NCBI GenBank assembly: GCA_950295325.1 | Contig: OX485805.1 | Span: 36,133,501-36,197,500 of the forward strand | DNA length: 64,000 nt | DNA from: Polytrichum commune | Lineage: Eukaryota > Streptophyta > Polytrichopsida > Polytrichales > Polytrichaceae | Direction of reading: 5' to 3' | Shown here: positions 46,446 to 57,997 of the stretch, one piece after another | Position numbering within the stretch: the first letter of the stretch is position 1 | Layout: every line of letters begins with the position of its first letter | Notes under the pieces: model-generated | The model's input: only the letters and a program-made list of their open reading frames with translations | Databases searched by the model: none | Told to the model about the DNA's origin: nothing | Made by a program: the position numbers and the translations under genes

Positions 46446-46688
46446 GCCACCCCAAGCTCGCCAATACCAAGTTGCACTACTTTCAAAACAAGATACGGTG
46501 ACGTAAAACGACTCCCCATTTTATTCTTATTATAGTCACTTGTGAGTCACAAAGAAGACCTTATTCAATATCGGATGCTCGGTCAAAAGACTCAATGATG
46601 CATGTCTTGGTGTTCCGCAATTACAACAATTCCTACCTCAAAAATTAAGACTTTATGGAAGGTTAGTGACATTGCCGGCCACATCAAC

Positions 46689-46926
46689 GGAGAGAGGCAA
46701 TTATCACATAATACAAACATATCTCTCATTCATCCAACATAAAAACTTTGAAATAGTATGCAGTCCACATGTTGCTATTTTTTTATCGATTTGACACCAA
46801 AATCAGCTTTAAAGATCTCGAAATAGTGTAGTCTAAGCTAATTGAGATGAACGAACCACGATCATGTCAAGTTTGTATGTTGGATGGATGAGAGGTATAC
46901 TCTTATGCGATAATTCCCTCTCTCCC
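46689..46926. mobile_element. Long-TIR MITE copy, both ends intact
   Basis: Left 'GGAGAGAGGCAATTATCAC' with 'CTCATTCATCCAACATA'; right 'TATGTTGGATGGATGAGAGG' and 'GCGATAATTCCCTCTCTCCC'. TIRs of about 50 bp in a 238-bp element; the best preserved copy here. Confidence 0.75.
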
Positions 46927-47698
46927 ACAGCAATGGTGTGGTCAATAACCTTTGGAGCGACACACCATAGGGTAAGGTTTACACACAATTGTAAGTTGTT
47001 TGCAAGTTATAGTAGCATCACTTTAGATGTTTGATAAGATTTTATGACACGTCAATGTATGTGAAGGGTGCATGGAGATCACTACTATTGCATAAAGCTT
47101 ATTGTCAAGATTTTGGGATACGGAGGTGCGAATGTATGTATCTTTTTGGGTGAGAATTCCAACATGTTTTTGTCTATGCAAGTACTCTTATTTTTCCCCG
47201 TGAATGGTGCCATGTAATTGATGTTGACCAATCCATGGGAATATGTTGGGAGTCATATTTAACGGTGGACCTTGGAAATGGTTGTGGCGGATGCCGGAAA
47301 CTTTCTACTTATCAAATTTCATAGTACTTGGACACAATGCATGAAGAGAATTTGGAAATAACCAATCAAGATCCTCGGTTTTCTTAGGCTCATCTATAAG
47401 TAGAAGTTTGGTAGCAATGGTCCTTTGTCGGGTGGACACTGAATCATTAACATTATGAACAGACATTTTATTCACGCTGGCCATGAAAGAGGTCTGAAGT
47501 TTCATATTTTTTTATGAAAAAACTTTCCATGAGCCCCATGAGGGCTTTGATGAGTGTGTTGGGGAGGTCAAGTCAAAAGGATTAATGTTGACATAAGGTT
47601 GAGGTTGGTGTTATTGCCACATGCCCATTTGCTCTCGAATTCCAATGTTGGCTTTTGATGTGTTCAAGAGAAGGATATGACTTACTTAGGGTGAGTTT
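46927..47698. other. Spacer, nothing recognised
   Basis: Short frames only (such as 47305-47505 on the minus strand), without a domain I know. Confidence 0.35.
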
Positions 47699-47790
47699 CC
47701 ATGTAGGCCACTCACCCACTAGATTTTAGATAATAGTGGGCTGAAGGTTGTTGCATGTAGGTAAGCACAAGCGAGTACCTATGAGTTAAT
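47699..47790. repeat. Solo end of the GGGTGAGTTTCCATG element
   Basis: After TTA, 'GGGTGAGTTTCCATGTAGGC' and 'CACTCACCCACTAGATTTTA'; no matching right end nearby, so a truncated copy of 48021-48429. Confidence 0.6.
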
Positions 47791-48020
47791 ATTCCATCAC
47801 AAAAGCAAGGTCCCAAAAGTTACCTAACTTCTACATTGATAGCTTTTATTTAAACCTTGCTTTTACCTAGGTGGTGCAATTGTAGATAGATTAGCTCTCA
47901 AATAGGTTAGCTACCTTATATGTTAGCGAACTCATGCAATTGGGCAATGCGGGCACAATATAACTAAAATGGTTACTTACTCTAACTTGAGCTCTAACTA
48001 GATGTGCGGTTGGACCCTAA

Positions 48021-48429
48021 GGGTGAGTTTCCATGTAGGCCACTCGCCCACGAGATTCTAGAAAATAATGGGTCGGAGGTGTTCGCATGTAGTTAAGGAC
48101 AAACCACCATCCAACCACATTATGGCGGGCCACTAGAATGTGGAGGACTGTGGAGATGGGTTGCTAGACTTCCTACGCTCATTTCAACCTACAAGTGCCG
48201 GTCACTAAAGGATTGAGACTAGTTACAAACTCAAGAGAACCAATGTTGGTCTAAAACTCCATCCTTGATAACCGGAGGAGGTTAGTAGGTGGGCCCAAAT
48301 TTGAGAAGATGGGAGTACACAGTTGGCACATACAAACCCTACCCCGCCATATTCTCTCTACAATTGGGTGGGTTTTTCCTTATTCACACTAGAATCCGGT
48401 GGGCAAGCGGCCTACATGGAAACTCATGT
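48021..48429. mobile_element. TIR element of the GGGTGAGTTTCCATG family
   Basis: Left end 'GGGTGAGTTTCCATGTAGGC' after TAA; right end 'GCGGCCTACATGGAAACTCA'. About 410 bp, no transposase; the TWA-like left target suggests a Harbinger-type element, but the right target is not preserved. Confidence 0.7.
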
Positions 48430-49264
48430 TGCATATCTGAATCGAATCTTCAATAATGTCAAGGTATTTAACCAATTTGAAAAGTGCACTTGTAGAGTAA
48501 GAAATTTGCTAAAAATTGACAGTATGTAGCTCAAATACATCTAAGGGTTAAGGACTTGTTAGCTAGTCAAGTGTTGCTAGTTGGCCCAAGGGGCATGTTT
48601 GGTTAAGGTTGCAACTATTTGTTTTTGGTTTTTAAGTCACCCATGAGGGCACCTTTCAGCTCATCATGTCGTCAGAGCCTACTATATCTTGAAAGTTGGA
48701 TGAGAGTCCTTGGACCTCCTCTTGCAATCCAAAAACTTTGAAAGAACTTTAGGATCTACAATAGGCCCATGCCCATTGGACTCGCCATCCTAAGTCCTGG
48801 ATCAGCCTACACAAGGCCAACTTGGCCCACCCATCCTAGTATGACATGCCATAAAGTCAAATTTTAATATCCCGACATCACTCTTTGAGAATGTTAAATT
48901 AAGGCTAAGTGACTTAAGAGATACTACATATAAACCCTTAAACTCACCTTTGAGCTTTTGACATGGAGTTTGATCCCAAGAATGTTTGGATGAATCAACT
49001 GTCTTCACAACATTGTGTAACTTACTTGCAAAAGTACCACATAAGGTGAACATGTCTTAAATGATTAGTTTTTGTTGTTATCCATGGTGATTCTAAACTT
49101 AATTTTCAAAGTTAGGATTTTTCTTGGATCTGCAATGTGATATGAGATTTTAACAACAAATTATGAAGTTTTATAATCTACCATGTTGCTATTGCGATCA
49201 TTCCAAGTCAAAAACCTTGGAACCATAAACAACCAAGTAGAGAACCCCCTTATTTTGACTATTC
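48430..49264. other. Spacer, nothing recognised
   Basis: No gene or complete repeat recognised. Confidence 0.35.
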
Positions 49265-49410
49265 AACATAGAATGGTTAACAAATTTTGAACACGTAGTC
49301 CAAGCTCTTTTGAACACATGCCTTTTTAATCTCCGTTCTTATATACATGCCTAACCACACACCACTCAAATAAAGATGTCCAAATAAAATAAATAACCAA
49401 ATTAGTCACA
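49265..49410. repeat. Dispersed repeat copy
   Basis: Has 'GAACACGTAGTCCAAGCTC', 'TTTTGAACACATGCC' and 'CCTAACCACACACCACTC'; the clearest forward copy of the family. Confidence 0.65.
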
Positions 49411-49498
49411 TTAACTTGACTTGATAAGTGATCTTAAGATCACTATTAAGGTCGCTTGATTTTGACTTTTGTTGATGACTATAAGTTATAACCCACTA

Positions 49499-49686
49499 CA
49501 ATGTTTCTGATATTTGATGCCACTTACTATTCGCGGTTACATAGTGCTACAACTACTTATGGAGAATATCAATCTTTTTACCAAACAAACTTATTTATGT
49601 TCTATAATATCCAAACAACTTATGCTAATAACAATTGCATACCATAAACTTCAAATAGTAAGTGTCATTGAATGCCCTAGACAATG
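49499..49686. mobile_element. TA-target MITE, short subfamily
   Basis: A 188-bp element with TA at 49497-49498 and 49687-49688; degenerate ends containing 'CACTTACTATT'. It has diverged more than the copies at 4115 and 27946. Confidence 0.7.
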
Positions 49687-49688
49687 TA

Positions 49689-51780
49689 GTTAACATTGGC
49701 CAAGCCTAGCCTAGAGTGGCACAAACATAGAGGCAATGTGCCAACTTGGAAGTGGTAGGCATTTTATAGTGTAGAACTCATTCGGAATTTGTCCCTCAAA
49801 TCTATCCTACTAACGTATGGAAGGCTATAAGGCCATTGGGAGATAGACTAGAGTCATTGGTCCATCTTGAGCCAAAGAATATGGGTGAGTTATTAGTTGT
49901 GACCTTCATGAAAAGCGTGGTAGAGGCAACACGTGCGCCCAATGTCTTGGACCAAGTCCAATGCAAGCATCAATTTTGTGCTTCTACGGTAAGAAATGGT
50001 TGAAGCGATTTGAAGAATTGTATATTGTTCATTTCAATGACACGATTCAACCATTTCTTACAATTTTAATATATCTTACTCTTTGAAGAATCATATATTG
50101 TCCATTCCAAGAAACTTACAATGCTCCAAACAATGGGCCATGTGGGAATAATGTTTTGGAACAAGGAGTGAGCGCAATGAGTAGTTTGAAAACATAGGAA
50201 GTACTATATTGGTTTCCGACTAATTTGACCAAATTATTGAGGGTGCATTAATATACCTATACTTATTCTAACGCCATTGCCCTAGGGCGTGGCTAAGGAT
50301 GTTTTACGAACAGACAGTCTATTCACTCCGGCCTCCTCCGGAGATCGGAGTTCTTCTTCTTCTTACCTATTCATGAAAACACACCTCAAGAAGTCAAGAC
50401 CCAACCATTTGGCGTTGCATATTCCTAGGACGGTTTTTATTTACAAAAGTTTCTTTCAACAAATGACATAATTTAGTAGATTCTCATGATTTCTTTTGGA
50501 CAAATAAAATTGATTAAGTCAATAAATCCCAAAATAATTCAATAAAATTTGGGACTACCACAATAGTAATGGTAGTGCACACTGCACTTGAAAGATTCAA
50601 TGTGGTATGCTCGGACATTCTATCCCTCAAAATGTGAGATGGTATTTGTGCATTAAGCCTTGTAATGCACCAACCCTAGTAGTCCATTTCACATGTCCAA
50701 TATAGGCGTTTCATATACCTTACATAGGGGACCCTTCTTCCCCTCCTCAGACACACAACCATAACATTGCTAAGCAATGTGGTTATGTTATGTGCACCCT
50801 AAAAATATAACCAAGGGGTGCATAGACCCTACACATGGAGACTTAGATTTAGACTGAGCTCCCATCATCCTATGGCCTACAACTGCTTAATAGTGTTACG
50901 ACTTGTAACAAAAAGGAAAAACATATATGAAATAAGATTATTTTTCAAATGTGTCCCCACAACCTATTAGGATTTATGAGGGATTTTAACACCTTCTAGC
51001 ATGCCTTCACAAAGAAAAATGTATGATGAAACTCATGTGCACTTGATGTCAAATGTAGAAGGGATTTCATATCCTTTATCTTTAGATCTTGTTAAACATT
51101 ATGTTTCATCATGTTTCATCCATGTTCCAAATCCGCTCGTGAATTCAAGATGATTGTTCACCTACCTTTTAAATAACAAGTCATAAACCTTTCAAAACGG
51201 AATGAGTTTATGGGATTGGTGGAAGTGTTCATTATGGACTAGATAACCAGTGAGAGGATAGTGGATGACTCACCGCTCCCACGCCTCGTCATCCACCTAT
51301 TCAAATTGGTTATTGAACATAACCAATCATCTCATGGACAAGATCTTAGAATTATGGATGATATTGCGTCTCCATGGGTGCAAAATCATGATGAGTTATG
51401 ATAACCTTTTTACTTTTGGATGAGCGATTGGTATTGTTACAAAACATCAACTACAATATTGGTGGTATATTTAAGTTTCATAGGCGGAAACGTTTAAAAA
51501 CAAGCGGCTAGTTGCAGGAGTGCTTTACTATAGTATTCATCTTGCACACATGGCCAACTCTGGTTGGTTGTTCGACCAAGACCAAACTTTGACCATTTCA
51601 CATCAATAATCACTTGCAATTGGACTCCACTTGAAGATCGAGTTACTAACATCTTCCATAAGACAAACTATGGTAGAATTCTATGTTTTAATGGGCAGCC
51701 CAAAAATTACAATAAGTGGTAGACCATGTGGATGAAGGCACACCTAAATTAAGGTGGCTATAGTTCCTCAATTATGCCCA
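49689..51780. other. Spacer upstream of the SNAP33-like gene
   Basis: No gene recognised. 50320-50345 ('CTCCGGCCTCCTCCGGAGAT' and 'CGGAGTTCTTC') resembles 59915-59942, a short dispersed motif. The rest is AT-rich. Confidence 0.4.
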
Positions 51781-52260
51781 CCATTGGGATCGTGAGAACT
51801 CACGTTCCCATCCACCGAGAGTACCGAACCGAACGCGTTAAGAGGGCCGGGAACGAGTCTGAACGGGTCGCACCGGGCGGAGAGCGCGGGTGCCCGGGTG
51901 CCTGACCCACGCTGTGCCGGCCCCCTCCCCTCCTTCACCGAGGTGTTGCAAGAAACTTCCAAGCCCCTCCGCCATAGCCAACGACTTGTCGGTCACCAGG
52001 CCATGTTTGCCACACAAATCTTCTCTTTCCGTCAACGTACCTACTTAATTCGATTTACTTCGGGATTTTTCTTTTCTTTTCTTTCAAGTCTTGTGCTCGC
52101 TCCGGTTGGGGTTTCATCGATGGGATGAGGCCTGGAGCTACGACGTTCTTTCTGCTTCCTCTTCGGATTTGTTTCAGCGTGCCTAATTGCCGCGGAGGAG
52201 GCGGGTCGTCGGTTGCCTACGACGACGCTTCTTCTTCAGGTACCGCGTGGAAGTTTATAC
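51781..52260 (+). promoter_or_regulatory. CpG-rich promoter / 5' leader candidate of the SNAP33-like gene
   Basis: Composition changes sharply from AT-rich spacer to a CpG-rich stretch (about 51820-51935), then to pyrimidine-rich sequence ('CTTTTCTTTTCTTTCAAG' at 52070-52087), ending about 580 bp before the SNAP33 start codon. Placement is by composition and position only; the transcription start is unknown, and a leader intron is possible. Confidence 0.45.
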
Positions 52261-52365
52261 TTTTTTTCTTCGTCATCAACTAGCGAAATATGTTGCCGGG
52301 GAGAGAGAGGATTCAGATTTTCTCTACTTTGGACTCCCTTCCTGGCGTCCTTGATGCTCAGAGTT

Positions 52366-52825
52366 CCTCCTGTACGAATTTTGTCAAGATTAAAGAAATT
52401 CTCTAAGGAAAAGGGGAGGTTTCGGTTGCTAAATTGGTACGAAATTGGTAAATTGGTCAAGAAATTCAGCAACAAACATGCATAGCCACTGTATATCTCA
52501 CTCACGATGCGCGAAGTTTGTGACACAGATTAGCGATAATTAGGCAGACCGGAAGCTCGAGAGAAAATTTTCCAGACCTTCTTGGCTTTCGTCATGCTCA
52601 CACTTTCTTCTGTACGAATTCCATCGAGAGTTCAGCCATTCCGTGAGAAACAGGGGAGGCTGCGGTTGCTAATTTGCTAAAATAGTTCAAGAATTGAGAA
52701 ACATGCATGCATAGCCACTGTATATCTCACTCACTGTGCGGGAAACTTGTGAATTCGACACAGATTAGCTCAGGCGATATTTATTAGGCATACCGAAACC
52801 TCGAGAGAAAGGTTTCCAGACCGCA
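52366..52825. repeat. Imperfect tandem duplication in the SNAP33 leader
   Basis: About 52366-52578 and 52607-52825 align: 'TCTGTACGAATT', 'CATGCATAGCCACTGTATAT' and 'CTCGAGAGAAA' then 'TTTCCAGACC'. The second unit ends 13 bp before the start codon. Confidence 0.85.
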
Positions 52826-52838
52826 AGAAGGTAAAGAA

Positions 52839-55245
52839 ATGGCAGAAGTTTCAACCAGAAGGCCAGGCTCCGGCCTCTTTGGACGCTCATCACGAGCCGC
52901 TAAAGAGAATCCGTTCGACTCCGACGAGGAGACGACCTCCAAGAATCCATTCGACGATGAGGAAGGGTACGCCAAACCTGCACGCAGCGGGAGGACCGTT
53001 CGCAACAAGGCCTTGGTGTCAGGATCGTCAGCACCGTTGGCACCGTCGGCTCCGCCGTTGCCTTCCGATGAGCTTTTCAGCTACGGATCCTCGAAGCCAA
53101 AAGCCAGCTACGCCGTTCGCCATAGCTCGTATGATGACGATGAAGCTCCGACCGAGGAATATGTGAACCAGGCTGTGCAGGACTTGGAGAGGCATGCTGT
53201 TAAGAAGTCGCAGGAGACGACTTCGACGCTTAAGAATACCCTCAGGGTTGCGAATGATACCATGGGAGTGGGGGTTGAGACGCTGGTCACGTTGCATGAC
53301 CAGGGAATCCAAATTGAGCGCACTCATGAGAGGGCCGTGGACCTCGACCAGCATCTAAGCAGGGTATGCATCTGAGAATTGCGAGTATGTTTTGTCATGA
53401 TTTTGTTGTGGACACTCATTCAATGTGTATGTATATAGGTTAAGTTGATTGAGAGGATTATGTCGTCGGTTTCTTGAGAATTATTACATGGTTGACGTGA
53501 GGATGGAGTATTGAGAGTTAGGATGATGTTAAAGAGTTTGTCGATGATGGTTAAGGGCACACTTCTCATGTGCCGGTCCGTTCCGACGAAATAGAGTTCG
53601 TCGACATCAGCGAAGCTCTCACTAGTATCTTCAAGCATCTTGATGGCCGAGCACTTCCATGTGGAGTAGAGGGAGATCTGCTTTTTGTCCAACATGCAAG
53701 TTGGAATGTGGCCGTCCGCACACTTACCCATTTTGAATGTTCCATTTTCCTAACATTCGGACTTTATATCTTGGGATGTTAGGAAAATGAAAATAAATTC
53801 AAAAATTATGAAAACTTTGGGCAAGGTTTGAATAATAAGAATGTAGCACCTTGATTTTTTTAAAGGGAAATATAACATTCTAGAGTCTGCGCCAAACAAG
53901 TTTGTGGAAATCCAGTTTTCTCACTCAAATGAAAGTCAATTTCTAGGTGCCAGAAAAGAGAGGCAGTCAAGTCCCCCCTCCTTAAACTTCAACTATCCCC
54001 TACAAATGTGCTGACTGCTGCCGATAATAGTTTTCCGGAGTAATTTAGCGCAAACGTCCATGTGGAAGAGGGTCAATTTTTTTGCGATCTAGTGATTTGC
54101 ACCTATTTTTCCGGCACATGAAGTGTGCCCTAAGAGCTTGTCTATGTCACCAATTTTCTTAACGGTTCTGTGGTATGTTGGTCTTGTGGTGCAGGGAGAG
54201 AAACTTCTTGGAAGTTTGGGAGGAGTGTTCTCAAAGACATGGAGACCTAAGAAGGGCAGGAAGATCACTGGACCTATGATTGGACGAGGTAAAGCTTGTA
54301 ATTGCAATCTCTATCTGAATCTTGTGGGAAGAAGGTATTTGTAATTGAAATGGTGTGCAACTTCATTGTGTTGCTGTGATGCCGAGGTGATGTATCTGTT
54401 TGTGGTTCCTTTGAGCAGCCTAAGTTCTTAATGTCCACCATCACTCTCACTTTGAATACGTTTTTTAGTAGCCATTTCCTGGTATTTGGAGGCAAAGCAC
54501 ACTTGTGAAATTGATAATTGGCAATGCTCTCATCATGACTGTAGCATGCAACAGGAACTGTACATTTGTCTTATTGTTCCTTCAGATGTGGTGAAACATA
54601 CTGTATATACAAAGAATCTGATGTAGATCTGGCGAATGTATTCATTGCAGCTGATAAGCCCGGCAAGGAAAGTGCTGAGGACCGGGAAGCTTTGGGCCTG
54701 GATGGACCCATTGTAAAGAAGAAGTCCGGAAGCATCCATGATACGAGCACCTTCCAGGGCCAAGTTGAGGTACAATTCCATAACTTTACTACTTTCAATC
54801 CAAATTCTCCTGTACATTAAAACCGGCCATGTTGAATCTAAACATGTAATGGTGAATCTCCATTCTTTACAAGTATGTCTTTTAATCGTGGTCCTGATTG
54901 ATCTTGAAACAGTCAGAGAGAGACACCCAAGATGACCTGCTTGATGATTTGAGCAGTGTGCTGACGAATTTGAAGGAGGTGGCTATTGATATGAACAAGG
55001 AGGTTGAGAGGTAAGTATATATCTTTCTCTTCCAGGTTTTTGTTTGAAAATGTGATCGTTTGACGAGCAACTTCAGTGCTATCTTGTTCAATGTGGTGCA
55101 TGGTTTGTGACATTGATTGAAGAGATGTGTTATTATTTGCTACAGGCAAGCCCCTGGTGTCGAGCATCTCAGCAGTGACATTCAAGAGCTCAACAACCGA
55201 GTACGTGGGGCAAACTTGCGTGGACAAAAATTGCTTCGCAGATGA
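52839..55245 (+). CDS. SNAP33-like Qbc-SNARE (SNAP-25 family)
   Basis: Five exons: 52839-53363, 54195-54288, 54651-54769, 54913-55010 and 55146-55245; 936 nt, 311 residues, close to the usual plant SNAP33 length. It supplies two SNARE helices to plasma-membrane fusion complexes with a syntaxin and a VAMP, as in cytokinesis and secretory defence (family knowledge). The N-terminus has two NPFD motifs (NPFDSDEE at 24-31, NPFDDEE at 36-42) and a Ser/Pro-rich region. The Qb helix spans about 112-175 with the likely zero-layer Q155 (LHDQGIQIE). The linker carries GEKLLGSLGGVFSKTW. The Qc helix is about 250-305 with the likely zero-layer Q280. There is no membrane segment and no obvious cysteine cluster, as in plant SNAP33. 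Oddity: Q280 is followed by APG, putting Pro and Gly into the Qc helix. All introns are GT-AG with matching phases. Confidence 0.95.
53364..54194. other. SNAP33 intron 1
   Basis: An 831-bp intron. Near 53737-53785 a short hairpin ('CATTTTCCTAACAT' and its complement) is visible. 53570-53730 is open on both strands but matches no family I know. Confidence 0.6.
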
Positions 55246-56339
55246 TTCCTGCGTATCATCATTTATTTAACTTGATCATGGCCAATGCTTGAAGTGTGCA
55301 CATTGTTGTGAAGACCTTGACGTGTGCCCAGTTGCCACAAAGTTTTGATTTGAAGTATAAGTTTATGTAAATATCTCTTTGTGGTAGATGATGTTGATCA
55401 GGGCAGCTTGCTGTGACTACGATTCCGGGGGAAAATAACCGATTGACCACAAAGTGGCCTAATCACAGCAAGACTGTCTCCTATAATTGAGGTGGTAGGC
55501 AGAAAATTAAGTGACCTAATTATAGTGGTATTGGACCTTTTTACTCTCCAATTTTTTCTGTCATGTGCTGCAAGTTGCCAACAATTGCTGCGATGACATC
55601 AGACCATACTTTGGCATCCCCTCTCATGACAATATCGTCACATGGTAACACAGGGGCCAGGGTTTGAAACTTTCATGCACTTGGTGATACTGAAGGGAAT
55701 GGTGGTGATGTTTTGAAACAAGTGGTTCACTCTCGCTCAATGATTAGTTGATCGTGTACTTGTTTTCCAAGAAGCAGACAGGAATAGATCTCCATCCCCA
55801 TCTCCAGACATGGATACAATCTCTTCTTTAAGAATTTCAATGTTGTTTTCTGGGTTTGGGAATTCTTGTTTCGAAAATGTGGAATTGCTGAATGGAAATA
55901 AGTTGGCATATTGAAGACCATGTGGAGGTTTTCTGAAACTTAAGCAACCACAGTGCATCTGCCATCAGTAGTTCTGTAAGTACTCCTTAAACCAGACTGT
56001 TCACGCTTAGTATATCAGCTTTTCAAAATTGCCCCATTCACTTGAGCATGAGGGACTTCTTGAACTCTTCTTGCCTTAAGAATAGAAGGCTATTACTACC
56101 TATTAATCAAAGATTGCCAATAGTAGCATTGTCAAGTATTTTTGAACAATCAAAATTGGATGACGGTGTAGTAGCTGATTGTTAGGTAAAAGAAGTGTTG
56201 TCGAACATGAGGTCCAAGGAAAAGGAAAATGAAATGCACCAGCAACAGTTTGGTTTCCTAACACCTACCGAGGGGGCAATAGTAAAAACGAACCCCCTAG
56301 AGGTTGGTTGTGGATTCATTCCGATTTAAGTTCACTATA
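55246..56339. other. 3' flank of the SNAP33-like gene
   Basis: Contains the 3' UTR of the gene (end not determined); no other gene or repeat recognised. Confidence 0.4.
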
Positions 56340-57997
56340 CCGTTTGTGGTATTTAGTGTCACATGCGTAATAGTGTCACTTACCTTGTTTTGAGGCATAT
56401 GCTAGGTTACACTAATGACCAACAACTTTATCATTAGTGTCACCTCGTTACACTTGGCATTCAAGTGCACTAACTAATATCTTGGCATGAGTATGTCCTG
56501 TATTTATGTAGAGTGTTCTCAAAGAGAAATCTCACGTCATGGGTCCACGCACGGTACAGTATGATTTTGTATGAAATTTGATTTACACGAAGAGACATAA
56601 CTATTCAAATTGTCAACGTTTTCATGTGAAGATCAAAGGTTTCTCACACGTGCTATTGCTAGAGAATTTCATAATTTGTTCTCACGAATGCCTAATTATT
56701 TCTTGGGAGCTTGACGTTAATGTTTATTGCTATGTTCCCTCCCCAAAACCCTATTATGTACCAATTGCATCATAGAAAATCATACCAATTTGTATTTGAA
56801 ACATGACTACGATGTTCCACATACTTATAACAAATTATCAAATTTTGTAAGCATCTCTTCTTTTGGGAACAAACTCACCTACTATATCTCAATTTGAAAT
56901 GTCAAGTGGAACCATTATGCAATGCTCTTCTTACATGATTACAGATGAATTTGTGGATGAAAAAAATGAATATTTTAAACTGAAAATTTTCAATGAATAC
57001 AATTGAAAAATATGGATTTTTTTATTATATAATAAATTTGAATATCTCGATAGAGTTTGAAATTTCAATGAAAATCGAAAATCAAAAAAATCAATTAAAC
57101 CATTTTTTTAGATTAAAATTTTAAATAAAATTGCCACCGGATTTTATTTGTTTATGTATGTATCGTACAAAACAATTTTGTACAGAATGCATGTGTGTAT
57201 GCATGGCATTGACAATGTATGTAAGAGGACACATGTTGTTTGTACCAACAATATGTGTATCAAGGTGAAGAAGGGAGGGATGAAGAATATCAACAATAGA
57301 GGGGAGGGAGATAGATGATGTCAATGATGTTCAAATTTTAAAGGTTTTGGGTTTAGGTGTTGAAGTCGACACCTAAGAGATGGCGTCTACCGAAGAAAAC
57401 AATAAGCAAAGTCTTGAAAAATGAACGTGCAGGGGTGACAACCACACCCATAATTGGTGGACAACAACCCACACAAGGCAACCACCAAGACCAATACAAA
57501 TTGCAAGCATGATACAACAACCCACAGGTCACCATCCACCGAATTAGTGTACCCAACCCACAAAAATGGCTACCGAAGTGCTTCTGAAACAACGGTGTTT
57601 AGCCATAATTATTGATATTGCAACCAAATCAACCAAAAAACTAGGTCAAACCCATAATGGGTTGATATCATGAACATTCCAGTGGAAACGACAATTAAAG
57701 TGGCAGTTCTAGTCATAACACCAGTGGACATGGCCGCTACCAGCACCGTGGCACATGATTGATTTGAACACGATTTTCTCTAGTGATGGTGGTGGGTCAT
57801 GGGGACTTATGAGCATAGGCATACATGCATATGGCGGGTATGTAAGAACATGGGAGGCACATGGGCATGGGCATATGGTTGCATAGGTGTATAGGGTTGG
57901 GTTCATCTGGGATATTAATTCATTTAAACTGGCGCAATGGGTCACGTTGACACAGGTTTAAGCTAGTAGTGTACGTGACACTAAATATCATAAACGG
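56340..57997. mobile_element. TA-target element, long subfamily, 1.66 kb
   Basis: Ends 'CCGTTTRTGRTATTTAGTGT' inverted at both sides; TA on the left (56338-56339), right target degenerate (AA). The first 140 bp match the 44624 element. The rest is AT-rich without a long ORF; it carries the empty site of the nested MITE at 56478-56479. Confidence 0.7.

Noticed and set aside
53570-53782. Possible small gene in SNAP33 intron 1
   Set aside because: Open on both strands but no homology pattern, and it lies within a well-defined intron.
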